NCBI RefSeq assembly: GCF_016428915.1
Contig: NZ_JAELTP010000037.1
Coordinates: 1-48,128 of the forward strand
Length of the DNA: 48,128 nucleotides
Direction: 5' to 3'
Source of the DNA: Pandoraea sp. ASV26
Lineage (GTDB): Bacteria > Pseudomonadota > Gammaproteobacteria > Burkholderiales > Burkholderiaceae
Shown here: piece after piece, positions 16,382 through 24,291 of the stretch
How positions within the stretch are numbered: the first letter of the stretch is position 1
Layout of the letters: the number at the start of each line of letters is the position of its first letter
The notes under the pieces: generated by a model
What the model was told of the DNA's origin: nothing
Database searches by the model: none
The model's input: only the letters and a program-made list of their open reading frames with translations
Translations under genes and position numbers: made by a program

Positions 16382-17389
16382 TCATGCCGCGTCGCCAGAG
16401 GCGGTCGCCGTCGTCCGCGTGACGGGATGCCCCCCTGCCGGCTCGCGACGCACCAGACCCAGACTCGTCAGCCCGCCCGGCAGGAACGCAATGATCGCCA
16501 GCATGATGGCGCCCATCACGATCTGCCACGTGTTCGGTGCGTAGCGATAGGCCATCGCGCGCGCCACTTCCAGCAACAGCGCACCGATGAACGGCGAGAA
16601 GGCGAAGCGCGTACCCGAGAGCACGGCGATGAAGACGAACTCGCCCGAGGTCGTCCAGAACGCCATGTCCGGATCGATGTGGCCGATGTTGAACGCCTGC
16701 AACGCGCCACCCAGACCGGCAAGAGCGCCAGCGATCACATAGGTCAGGTGAATGTTCGCGCGCGCCGACGTGCCCAGATACTCCACACGGATCTCGTTGT
16801 CCTTGATCGCAGGGCCAAGACGGCCCGGCGTCGAGCGCATGTACAGCGCGACTGCCATCACACAGACAATCGAGGCGATGAACCCGACGGCGAACAGATT
16901 CGTGCCCGTGAGCTGCCATGGCTGGGCGCTGCTGCCGAGCGTCGGGGCGTTCACGTTGAAGCCGTCGCTGCCGCCGAGTTCCACGTTATTGAGCAACAGG
17001 CCGTAGCAGATCATTGACAGCGCCAGCGTGAGCATCGCGAAGAAAATATCGCGATAACGTGCCAGCAGGAAGCCGAGCACCAGCGCAAGCACGGCCGAGA
17101 CGATCATCGAAGTCGCCAGCAGCGCGAACAGCTCCGTCAGCCCGTAGTAATTCATGCCGAGGCCCACGCAGTACGCGCCGACCGCGAAGAACAGCGCCTG
17201 CCCGAACGAGGCTAGCCCCGTGCGCAACAGCAACGCCAGACCCAATGCGACGATGCCTTTCGACAGCGCCACCGATACCAGAAACTGCCACTGCGGCAGC
17301 GCCAGACCCGCCGCACCGATGACGACGAAGCCGATTACCGCGAGCCACGTGCCGGGCGCGCGCAGGTGAGAACAGATTGCGGAACTCAT
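16382..17389 (-). CDS. livM: LivM-type ABC permease
   Basis: A 335-residue polytopic inner-membrane protein with eight to ten hydrophobic segments. It carries the LivM signatures GLALLLRTGLASFGQALFFA near the N-terminus and ARANIHLTYVIAGALAGLGG in the cytoplasmic coupling region. It pairs with LivH to form the channel for the imported solute. Its start overlaps the livH stop by 4 bp. The C-terminal 25 residues are polar and not part of the membrane domain. Confidence 0.9.
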   Translation of the reverse strand: MSSAICSHLRAPGTWLAVIGFVVIGAAGLALPQWQFLVSVALSKGIVALGLALLLRTGLASFGQALFFAVGAYCVGLGMNYYGLTELFALLATSMIVSAVLALVLGFLLARYRDIFFAMLTLALSMICYGLLLNNVELGGSDGFNVNAPTLGSSAQPWQLTGTNLFAVGFIASIVCVMAVALYMRSTPGRLGPAIKDNEIRVEYLGTSARANIHLTYVIAGALAGLGGALQAFNIGHIDPDMAFWTTSGEFVFIAVLSGTRFAFSPFIGALLLEVARAMAYRYAPNTWQIVMGAIMLAIIAFLPGGLTSLGLVRREPAGGHPVTRTTATASGDAA

Positions 17390-18282
17390 ATCTTGCGAGC
17401 CTCCATCGGAGCGAAGATGCCTTTCGGACGCACAGCCAGCACCAGCGCCATGACGATGTAAATCGAGAACAACTCGCCTTGCGGCCAGTAGTGCACGGCA
17501 CTTGCGCGCACCAGACCCACGAGCAAGGCGCCGAATGCCGCGCCGGGCAGCGAGCCGAGCCCGCCGATCACCACCACCGCAAACGTGAGCACCACGATCT
17601 CGACACCCATGCCCGGCGCGACCGATACCGTCGGCGCCGTCAGCGCGCCGCCGATCGCGGCGAGCACGGCACCGGCCATGAACGTCACCACGAAGTAACG
17701 GCTCACGCGAATGCCCATCGCCTGGCTGACTTCACGATCGTGAATCACCGCGCGCAGCAAACGGCCACTGCGCGTGAATTTCAGGAACGACGTGAGACCG
17801 ATACCGGCCACGAGCGCCACACCCACGATCAGGAAGTTGTAGTTCGGGTACGAAAGATCGCCCAGATCGAAATTGCCGAGGAAGCTGTACGGCTCCGATA
17901 CCGTGTACGGATCGACACCCCACACCAGCTTGATGGCGTCTTCCATGATGAGGAAGAGCGCATAAGTGACCAGCAGCAGCACCACGGGGTCTTGCCCGTA
18001 GAAACGCTTGAGCACCCCGCGCTCCATGATGAAGCCGATGGCTCCGCCCGCGACGATGGCCGCCAGCACGAGCAACAGATAGCTCACGTAAAGGTTGCCG
18101 CCCCGGGCAACCCACGGGCCGATCAACGTCACGCCAGCGTACGCGCCCAACGCGTACAAGCTGCCGTGTGCCATGTTCAAGATTTTGAGCACGCCGTAGA
18201 CGAGGGTCAGTCCCAGGGCAACCAGGAACAGCCACGCGGCGTACATCACCCCGTCCACCAGGACGGCGTAGATCTGCGACAT
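17386..18282 (-). CDS. livH: LivH-type ABC permease
   Basis: A 298-residue inner-membrane permease of the branched-chain amino acid/urea importer class. It begins with the family-typical GLTLVYGVLKILNMAHGSLY and contains AMGIRVSRYFVVTFMAGAVL in the coupling region. Multiple hydrophobic helices cover nearly the whole length. It follows the binding-protein gene by 129 bp containing a small hairpin, and its stop overlaps the livM start. Members transport amino acids, amides, urea or small carboxylates; the ligand here is set by the binding protein. Confidence 0.9.
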   Translation of the reverse strand: MSQIYAVLVDGVMYAAWLFLVALGLTLVYGVLKILNMAHGSLYALGAYAGVTLIGPWVARGGNLYVSYLLLVLAAIVAGGAIGFIMERGVLKRFYGQDPVVLLLVTYALFLIMEDAIKLVWGVDPYTVSEPYSFLGNFDLGDLSYPNYNFLIVGVALVAGIGLTSFLKFTRSGRLLRAVIHDREVSQAMGIRVSRYFVVTFMAGAVLAAIGGALTAPTVSVAPGMGVEIVVLTFAVVVIGGLGSLPGAAFGALLVGLVRASAVHYWPQGELFSIYIVMALVLAVRPKGIFAPMEARKI

Positions 18283-18378
18283 CTCGCATTCTCCTTGGAA
18301 CGCAAAGCGGCGCGCGGCACACAGACCGCCACGCCCGCCTTGCGGGTACGACTCGAGGTCGTGACAACGATGTTGCGT

Positions 18379-18398
18379 GGAAGACCCGGAGGTCTTCC
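18379..18398 (-). terminator. Intercistronic stem-loop after the binding-protein gene
   Basis: GGAAGACC (18379-18386) and GGTCTTCC (18391-18398) form a perfect 8-bp stem with a 4-nt loop, 14 bp past the binding-protein stop and before livH. Such hairpins commonly protect the abundant binding-protein mRNA 3' end or partially attenuate downstream genes. There is no T-tract, so full termination is unlikely. Confidence 0.55.
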
Positions 18399-18411
18399 TG
18401 AACGAGACGCC

Positions 18412-19704
18412 TTAGTGCTTCAGGCCGCCCTTGATCCAATCGGACGACTTCACGCCTTCGGGCGGGGTGACTTCCGCGATCGAGTACTGCTTCACGTCGG
18501 TCACGGTGACCTTGCCGTTCACGTTCTTCACAATGCCGAACGCCGTGCCTTGTGCCGCCTGGTGCCCCTTGCCCAGCGTCAGACCGATCTTGCCTGCCGG
18601 TGCGTCGAACGCGAGGTGCTCGAATGAGGCGATGACCTGCTCGGGCGTGGGCTGCTTGCCGCCGTTGGCCGCCTGCGCCTTCTCATAGGCGGCCTTGAGC
18701 GCGAGAATGCTCTGGTTCATCTTGTACGACGGGTAGCTCGGCGTATCGTTGAACTTCGCGCTGTAAGCGGTGCGCAGCCAACGGTTCAGGGCGTTGTCCG
18801 GCGCGAACATGCCGTACATGCCGCGTGCGCCGATGATCACGCCGTCCGGCAGACGCGTCTTGCCGTGCGTGGCCGTCTCGCCGGCGGTGAGCACCGTGAG
18901 CGACTTCTTGAACAGATCGCGCGGACCGGCCTGCACCACGAGTCCTTCCAGATCGCCGCCCCAGAAGCTCGAGTGCAGCACGTCAGGGTGCGCAGCGAGC
19001 AGGCTCGAAATACCCGCGTTGTACTGGCCTGCGCCCAACTGCGGCATTTGCGAGCTGACCGACTTGGCGTTCGGCTTGAGCGCCTTGAGCGTGCCTTCGA
19101 AGTCGGCCCAGGCGTCCTGACCCCAGGCGTAGTTCTGGTTGATACCGGCGTACGTTTGCAGATCCGGCTTGCGCTCGGCGACGTAGCGCGCGGCGCCCAC
19201 GTTGTCCATCGTGGCGGTCGCGACCGGGCGGAAGACGTACTTGAAGCTGGCGTCTTCGAACACGCGCGGCGTGCCGCAATCGAAGAACAGCGTGACCTTC
19301 TTCATCTCTTCGGCGACCGGCGCGATGGCCAGGCAGTTACCCGAGGACGTGTAGCCCACCACGTAGTCCACGCCCTGATTGAGCAGGTTGCGGTATTCGC
19401 TCACTTGCTTGCTGGTGCTGCCGGCTTCGTCGATGTAGACGAGCTCGATCGGCGCACCGCCGAAGCCCTTCGTGGCGTACGGGGCGGGCACCTTGCCGGC
19501 GTTGAGTTCGGCTGCGGTGACTTCCGCGGCGTTCTTGGCGGGCACGCCGAAGGGGCCGGCGGCGGCGCCCGACATGAACGTCACGATACCGATCTTGATC
19601 GGCTTTCCATCCGCTTGGGCCGACGTGGCAACCGAGGCGATGGCGGCGCCGGCCGCAAGTGCGAGAGCGAGCGGCTTCATGCCGCGCTGGATAACGCGCT
19701 TCAT
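18412..19704 (-). CDS. Liv-type ABC substrate-binding protein
   Basis: A 430-residue periplasmic protein with a Sec signal peptide (MKRVIQRG, hydrophobic core, cleavage after ATSAQA near residue 31). The mature start PIKIGIVTFMSG and YTSSGNCLAIAPV segments are typical of type I (Leu/Ile/Val-like) binding proteins, and the protein is somewhat longer than LivJ. AAAGGA precedes the ATG. It provides specificity for the LivHMGF transporter encoded downstream. The ligand is unknown; its place between a semialdehyde dehydrogenase and the transporter suggests a small carboxylate or amide rather than a branched-chain amino acid. Confidence 0.88.
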   Translation of the reverse strand: MKRVIQRGMKPLALALAAGAAIASVATSAQADGKPIKIGIVTFMSGAAAGPFGVPAKNAAEVTAAELNAGKVPAPYATKGFGGAPIELVYIDEAGSTSKQVSEYRNLLNQGVDYVVGYTSSGNCLAIAPVAEEMKKVTLFFDCGTPRVFEDASFKYVFRPVATATMDNVGAARYVAERKPDLQTYAGINQNYAWGQDAWADFEGTLKALKPNAKSVSSQMPQLGAGQYNAGISSLLAAHPDVLHSSFWGGDLEGLVVQAGPRDLFKKSLTVLTAGETATHGKTRLPDGVIIGARGMYGMFAPDNALNRWLRTAYSAKFNDTPSYPSYKMNQSILALKAAYEKAQAANGGKQPTPEQVIASFEHLAFDAPAGKIGLTLGKGHQAAQGTAFGIVKNVNGKVTVTDVKQYSIAEVTPPEGVKSSDWIKGGLKH

Positions 19705-19792
19705 ACTGGTTTCCTTTGGTGGTGTTGCGACTTGGGTGTCGATTTATGAATTAGCGGAGTTCTGATGCTCCTGTGCTTCGGTGCGACAGCGG

Positions 19793-19825
19793 GACCAGGG
19801 TCCAGCAGGGTCAGTTACCCTGGCC
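19793..19825 (-). terminator. Intercistronic stem-loop between gabD and the binding-protein gene
   Basis: CCAGGGT (19795-19801) and ACCCTGG (19817-19823) pair perfectly; the stem extends outward by three bases with one mismatch, around a 15-nt loop. It lies directly after the gabD stop (19832) in the transcribed direction. No T-tract is seen. It could set different expression of gabD and the high-demand binding protein. Confidence 0.45.
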
Positions 19826-19831
19826 CGTGCG

Positions 19832-21280
19832 TCACACTTGCAGGCACAGGTACTTCAGTTCGAGGTATTCCTCGATGCCGTAGTGCGAGCCTTCGCGGCC
19901 CACGCCGGATTGCTTGATGCCGCCGAACGGCGCGACTTCGTTCGAGATCAGGCCGGTGTTCAGCCCGACCATGCCGTACTCGAGCGCTTCGGCCGTGCGC
20001 CATGCGCGCGAGATGTCTCGCGTGTACAGATAGGCCGCGAGACCGAATTCGGTGTCGTTCGCCAGTGCAATGGCGTCGGCGTCGTGTGTGAAGCGAAAGA
20101 GCGGCGCCACCGGGCCGAAGATTTCTTCGCGTGCCACGCGCATTTGCGACGTCGCATCGGCAATCACGGTCGGTGCGTAGTACGTGCCGCCCAGCGCATG
20201 GGCTTCACCGCCCACGAGCACGCGGCCGCCGCGCGACTTGGCGTCTTCGACCAGCGTGACGACCTTCTCCACGGCCTTGCCTTCGATCAGCGGGCCGATC
20301 ACCACGCCGTCTTCCAGACCGTTGCCGACCTTCATCTCGGCCACGCGCTTCGCAAATTTGTCAGCGAACGCGTCGTAGACGCCGTCCTGGATATAGAAGC
20401 GGTTAGCGCATACGCACGTCTGGCCGCCGTTGCGGTACTTGGCCGCGATGGCGCCTTCCACTGCGGCGTCGAGGTCGGCATCGTCGAACACGATGAACGG
20501 GGCGTTGCCGCCCAGCTCCAGCGACATGCGCTTGACCGTCGGCGCGCATTGCGCCATGAGCAGACGGCCCACGCCGGTCGAGCCCGTGAACGACAACTTG
20601 CGCACGCTCGGGTGCGAGGTGAGCACGCCACCCACGGCGCGCGCGTCACCCGTCACGACCTGGAACACGCCGCCCGGAATACCGGCGCGGTGTGCCAGCT
20701 CGGCCAGCGCGAACGCGGAGAGCGGGGTGAGTTCGGACGGTTTGACCACGATGGCGCAACCGGCAGCCAGCGCCGGGGCGACCTTGCGCGTAATCATGGC
20801 TGCCGGGAAATTCCACGGCGTGATGGCCGCACACACGCCCACCGGCTGCTTGAGCGTGACGAGGCGCTTGTCCGAGGCGGGCGTGGCGAGCACGTCGCCA
20901 TCCACACGCTTGGCTTCTTCCGCAAACCATTCGATGAAGCTCGCGGCATAGGCGATCTCGCCGCGCGACTCGGCCAGCGGCTTGCCTTGCTCTCGCGTCA
21001 TCAGATACGCCAGATCGTCGGTGTTGGCGATCATCAGATCGAACCAGCGGCGCAAGACAGCGGCGCGCTCCTTGCCGGTACGGGCGGCCCACGGCTTTTG
21101 GGCGGCCTCGGCGGCGGCCACGGCGCGCGTGGTTTCTGCCTCGCCGAGTTCCGGCACCTTGGCGAGCACCTCGCCCGTGGCGGGGTCGGTCACGTCGAAC
21201 GTCTTGCCGCTATCGGCCGCGATCCATTGACCGTCGACCCAGGCGAGTGTCTTGAAGAGGGTGGTGTCTTTGAGTTGCAT
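19832..21280 (-). CDS. gabD: NAD(P)-dependent succinate-semialdehyde dehydrogenase
   Basis: A 482-residue aldehyde dehydrogenase close to GabD. Catalytic residues are visible: N157 in TPWNFPAA, E255 in LELGGNAPF and C289 in GQTCVCANR. The CVC pair is the GabD hallmark, with the second Cys forming the redox switch of that family. Length matches E. coli GabD (482). It oxidises succinic semialdehyde to succinate in the cytosol. It is the first gene of the long minus-strand operon, next to the divergent iclR-type gene, and together with the alcohol dehydrogenase at the other end could take a 4-hydroxyacid to succinate. A glutarate-semialdehyde substrate cannot be excluded. Confidence 0.88.
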   Translation of the reverse strand: MQLKDTTLFKTLAWVDGQWIAADSGKTFDVTDPATGEVLAKVPELGEAETTRAVAAAEAAQKPWAARTGKERAAVLRRWFDLMIANTDDLAYLMTREQGKPLAESRGEIAYAASFIEWFAEEAKRVDGDVLATPASDKRLVTLKQPVGVCAAITPWNFPAAMITRKVAPALAAGCAIVVKPSELTPLSAFALAELAHRAGIPGGVFQVVTGDARAVGGVLTSHPSVRKLSFTGSTGVGRLLMAQCAPTVKRMSLELGGNAPFIVFDDADLDAAVEGAIAAKYRNGGQTCVCANRFYIQDGVYDAFADKFAKRVAEMKVGNGLEDGVVIGPLIEGKAVEKVVTLVEDAKSRGGRVLVGGEAHALGGTYYAPTVIADATSQMRVAREEIFGPVAPLFRFTHDADAIALANDTEFGLAAYLYTRDISRAWRTAEALEYGMVGLNTGLISNEVAPFGGIKQSGVGREGSHYGIEEYLELKYLCLQV

Positions 21281-21355
21281 GGCAGTGGGCCGGGCTGACC
21301 GGCTTTTCCTGTTGGCGAAACGGCGTGCGGCAGTGTCTCGGCTTGTCGCTTGCCG

Positions 21356-21408
21356 TTCTATCTATTGAACGGTATTCTATGTATTGAATATGATTCTACG
21401 TATTGAAC
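21356..21408. promoter_or_regulatory. Three 19-bp-spaced operator-like repeats
   Basis: TTCTATCTATTGAAC (21356-21370), TTCTATGTATTGAAT (21375-21389) and TTCTACGTATTGAAC (21394-21408) recur with an exact 19-bp period. Each unit has TTC and GAA ends, giving a weak dyad. They lie in the 254-bp divergent region between gabD (start 21280) and the IclR-type gene (start 21535), in an AT-rich island. Repeats of this kind are typical tandem sites for an IclR-family regulator; the assignment to this IclR protein is inferred. Confidence 0.7.
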
Positions 21409-21534
21409 GTTTCGGGTGCAACTAAGGGGTTTTCCTAGGGCGGAATGAGAATGACTTGCCCGTACCATGCTCGCGGCGTGGCCCGCCACCCGATCGATCC
21501 TCATCCTCACGATTTCAGAGCCGACTCCCGATTC

Positions 21535-22365
21535 ATGCCCAAGCGCAAACTCGACGTACCCGCCAACGCCTCTCCCGACGCGCTTGCCGCCGAACCGCTC
21601 AAGACCACGGCGCCTGCCGTGGTGCGCGCTGTGCACATCCTCGATGTGATTGCGGCGTCGTCAGAGCCGGTGGCGCTGGCCGATCTGGCGCGCGAGACGG
21701 GCGTGCCCAAGAGCACGTTGCACGGTTTGTGCGACACGCTTGTCAAGTTGCGGCTGGTGAAACGTCATGCCAATGGGGGCATGACGATGGGCTCGTACGT
21801 GATGGGATGGGCGAACGCCTTTCTGTCGCAGACCAACATTACCGAGGAGTTCCGGGCGGTCTGGGAGGCGTCGCGCGCGTTTGCGCAGGAGACGGTGACG
21901 TTGTCGGTGCTCGACGGCGCGGACGTGATCTATCTGGCCTGCCACAACGGCAACCGGCCGCTGGGCGTGACCTTCCGCATCGGCATGCGTCTGCCCGCGC
22001 CCTACACGGCGACCGGCAAGGCCATGCTCTCGACGCTGCCGCCGGGCGAGGCCGCCGATCTGCTGAGCGATATGTGGCCCGCGCCGCTCACGCGGGCGAG
22101 CGTCGCCAGCTATGCGGCGTTGGCTGAGGAAATGGCGCAGGTGCGTCGCGATGGCTATTCGATCGACAACGGGCAGATGCGCGAAGGCATGATCTGCTTC
22201 GGCGCGCCGGTGTTCGATGCCAGCGGCGAGCGCGCCGTGGCGGGGCTTGCCGTCAGTTTCCTGACAAACGAAATTGATTCGGAGACCGGTCAGCGCATCG
22301 GACGCCAGATGCGCGAGTTGGCCGATCAACTGTCCGTGCGGCTCGGCGCGACCGCGCGCCGCTAG
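21535..22365 (+). CDS. IclR-family transcriptional regulator
   Basis: A 276-residue regulator. The N-terminal winged helix-turn-helix spans about residues 30-95 (LADLARETGVPKSTLHGLCDTL), and the C-terminal effector domain includes PLGVTFRIGMRLPAPYTATGKAML and a REGMICFGAPVFD segment with the conserved Cys region. I use ATG 21535 (MPKRKLD); an upstream in-frame ATG at 21445 would read through the promoter region. It is divergent from the gabD-liv-ADH operon and probably controls it, and itself, through the repeats at 21356-21408. Effector unknown; a semialdehyde or hydroxy acid is plausible. Confidence 0.88.
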   Translation: MPKRKLDVPANASPDALAAEPLKTTAPAVVRAVHILDVIAASSEPVALADLARETGVPKSTLHGLCDTLVKLRLVKRHANGGMTMGSYVMGWANAFLSQTNITEEFRAVWEASRAFAQETVTLSVLDGADVIYLACHNGNRPLGVTFRIGMRLPAPYTATGKAMLSTLPPGEAADLLSDMWPAPLTRASVASYAALAEEMAQVRRDGYSIDNGQMREGMICFGAPVFDASGERAVAGLAVSFLTNEIDSETGQRIGRQMRELADQLSVRLGATARR

Positions 22366-22614
22366 GGCGTGGCCACGCGCTCAGCGTGGCGTCATGATCC
22401 CGTCAGGCGGGTGCCGGCCCACCGACAGCGTGGTGCCGCCATGCGATTGTTATCTTTGGCGGAACAGTCATGTTCAATTATGCGGGCTATTCCCTAAGGG
22501 TTATCACTGGCATTATCTGGCCTTGACTGATGTCCAGACAAGCCAGAGGAAGCGTAGGGAAGCGCGATCCCGGCGGTGCCATGGGGCGGACATCCATTCG
22601 GGAAGCATTACGCC

Positions 22615-23256
22615 ATGTCCAATATCGCAATCGTGTACTACTCACAAGGCGGCGCAACCGCCATGATTGCCCATTCCGTCGCGCAAGGCGTGAACGACGC
22701 CGGCGCACACGCACAATTACTCAGCATCGAGCCGCACCAGCTCATCGACGGGCAATGGCACGACGAAGCCATGCTCACGCGTCTGGCCGCTGCCGACGCC
22801 ATCATCTTCGGTGCGCCCGCCTTCCAGGGCGGTATCGCCGCGCCGTTCAAGGCGTTTGCCGATGCCACCACCGGCATGTGGCGAGCGCGCAGTTGGCGCA
22901 ACAAGGTGGCGGGCGGATTTTCGTTCAGTTGCCGCTCGGCCGACGACAAGCGCAACACCCTCGACTACTTCGCGGCACTGGCTGTGCAGCAGGGCATGAT
23001 ATGGGCCGATGTCGAAGCGTCCGACGTGCCGCCGGGGGTGTCTGCGAGCCAGCGTCATCCGATGGATTTTCCGGCCGTGACGACGCCGGGCGTGGAAGTC
23101 GACGCCGCCTATGCCCTCGATCCGGCAGACGTGATCGCCGGCAAGCAGTACGGCCGTAACGTCGCCGCACTCGTCGCGCGTCTGGCGGGAGAAGTGCTCG
23201 AATCGCCCGCCGTGCTTGCTCGCCGTGCGCTCGAAGCGGCCGAGCGCCGTCTCTGA
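22615..23256 (+). CDS. WrbA-like flavodoxin-fold NAD(P)H:FMN/quinone oxidoreductase
   Basis: A 213-residue flavodoxin-fold protein. It starts with the FMN phosphate loop YYSQGGATAMIAH, continues with IIFGAPAFQGGIAAPFKAFAD, and has the NKVAGGFSFS strand that holds the flavin in WrbA/NQO-type enzymes. The second half is less conserved, so the exact subfamily is uncertain. It could reduce quinones or supply reduced flavin. ATG 22615 begins directly at the first beta strand. A 249-bp gap separates it from the IclR gene; a weak 6-bp dyad lies there but nothing stronger. It ends just before a bidirectional terminator. Confidence 0.8.
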   Translation: MSNIAIVYYSQGGATAMIAHSVAQGVNDAGAHAQLLSIEPHQLIDGQWHDEAMLTRLAAADAIIFGAPAFQGGIAAPFKAFADATTGMWRARSWRNKVAGGFSFSCRSADDKRNTLDYFAALAVQQGMIWADVEASDVPPGVSASQRHPMDFPAVTTPGVEVDAAYALDPADVIAGKQYGRNVAALVARLAGEVLESPAVLARRALEAAERRL

Positions 23257-23333
23257 TTCCGGTGATTCAGCAACGCGCGTGAGCGGCAGGCGGGTCCGCG
23301 AAATCCCGCCGCAGCGGTATCGCAGCACGAATG

Positions 23334-23380
23334 AAAAAGGCGTGGGGCCATTTCCAGTGGATATGGCCCCACGCCTTTTT
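23334..23380. terminator. Bidirectional intrinsic terminator
   Basis: AAAAAGGCGTGGGGCCAT (23334-23351) and its exact complement ATGGCCCCACGCCTTTTT (23363-23380) make an 18-bp perfect stem with an 11-nt loop. The A-tract and T-tract ends allow termination on both strands. It sits between the convergent WrbA-like and GntR genes. Confidence 0.92.
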
Positions 23381-23397
23381 GCATTGGCAGGACAGTG

Positions 23398-24114
23398 TCA
23401 GTTGTTCGGCGCGTCGCTTGCGGGTTCGGCATGAATTTGCAGCACGGCGTCGCGCTTGGCCAGCAGGTGCTTGCGCAGAATCTCGCCGAGGCGTTTGCCG
23501 TCTTGCTTTTCCAGCGCGTCGATCATCTGCTCATGCTCGGCAATGGCGCGATCCCACTTGTCGGAATGGAAGTTCGAGCGAAAGCGCAGTGCCATGAGGC
23601 GGCGGTTGATCGACACATAGGTCTGGCGCAACGCCCCGTTGCGCGCCGCTTCATTGATGCGATCGTGAATGGCCTGATTGCGGGCGTAATAGCCCGGCAG
23701 ATCGTGCTGCGCGCGGCACGCGAGCATTGCGTAATGCAGCGCTTTGATTTCGGCCAGTTCGACGGGGGTCATCCGTTCGGCGGCCAACTCGCCTGAAAAC
23801 GCTTCGAGCGCACTCATCAGCTCGAACATCTCCCGGATTTCCTTCTCCGTCATGCGCGCCACGCTCGCCCCGCGATTCGGCGCAATCTCGATCAGTCCCT
23901 CGGCAGCGAGCACCTTGAAGGCTTCACGCAGCGGCGTGCGCGAGATGCCGAGGGTCTCGCACAGCTCGCGCTCGTTGAGCTTGACCCCGGGAGAGAGCAC
24001 CCCCTCGATGATGAGCTTGCGCAGATGCTCGACAACGGTGTCGTGCAAACGCAGGCGCTCCACACGCGGGATCTCTGGGGCCGCAATCGTCGACGTGTTT
24101 TCCATTTTTTGCAT
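23398..24114 (-). CDS. GntR-family regulator, FCD subfamily
   Basis: A 238-residue regulator. The winged helix domain (about residues 20-85) includes LNERELCETLGISRTPLREA, the classic GntR recognition region, and AAEGLIEIAPNRGA. The C-terminal FCD domain has the metal-site pattern with conserved His residues (NQAIHDRINEAARN, AIAEHEQMIDAL). Start 24114 (MQKMENT) or 24105 (MENT) are both possible; neither has a Shine-Dalgarno sequence. It is divergent from the aminotransferase operon. An ATTTTGAATGCAAAA element overlaps its start and recurs at the aminotransferase promoter, pointing to autoregulation and control of that operon. Confidence 0.88.
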   Translation of the reverse strand: MQKMENTSTIAAPEIPRVERLRLHDTVVEHLRKLIIEGVLSPGVKLNERELCETLGISRTPLREAFKVLAAEGLIEIAPNRGASVARMTEKEIREMFELMSALEAFSGELAAERMTPVELAEIKALHYAMLACRAQHDLPGYYARNQAIHDRINEAARNGALRQTYVSINRRLMALRFRSNFHSDKWDRAIAEHEQMIDALEKQDGKRLGEILRKHLLAKRDAVLQIHAEPASDAPNN

Positions 24115-24121
24115 TCAAAAT
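24107..24121 (-). promoter_or_regulatory. GntR-operator candidate, copy overlapping the GntR start
   Basis: On the minus strand this reads ATTTTGAATGCAAAA, identical over 15 bases to 24241-24255 on the plus strand. It overlaps the start codon region of the GntR gene, so bound protein would block transcription or initiation of the regulator itself. Confidence 0.6.
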
Positions 24122-24241
24122 CATCAAGCCTTCATGGTCGCGATTGTAACGTACCGCATCCGGCACCCGTATCTCTAGGGTAAACGACTGTATTAAAAGC
24201 GCTTCTCATCTATTGCGAAAGTCTTCCGCTCTGCTAAAGTA

Positions 24242-24262
24242 TTTTGAATGCAAAATTCAAAA
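24242..24262 (+). promoter_or_regulatory. GntR-operator candidate upstream of the aminotransferase
   Basis: TTTTGAAT (24242-24249) and ATTCAAAA (24255-24262) form a perfect 8-bp inverted repeat with a 5-bp spacer, 30 bp before the aminotransferase start. The left half is also found at the GntR start. Size and spacing suit an FCD-type GntR dimer. Confidence 0.7.
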
Positions 24263-24291
24263 GTGAATTTTTCAAGAGGAGAGAGACGTTC

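Noticed and set aside
21356-21408. Regular repeats considered as a CRISPR array
   Set aside because: Only three short units with four- to five-base gaps and no cas genes; regulator sites explain them better.
22436-22462. CCGCCA/TGGCGG dyad upstream of the WrbA-like gene
   Set aside because: Only six bases per arm in GC-rich sequence; expected by chance and not placed at a recognisable promoter.
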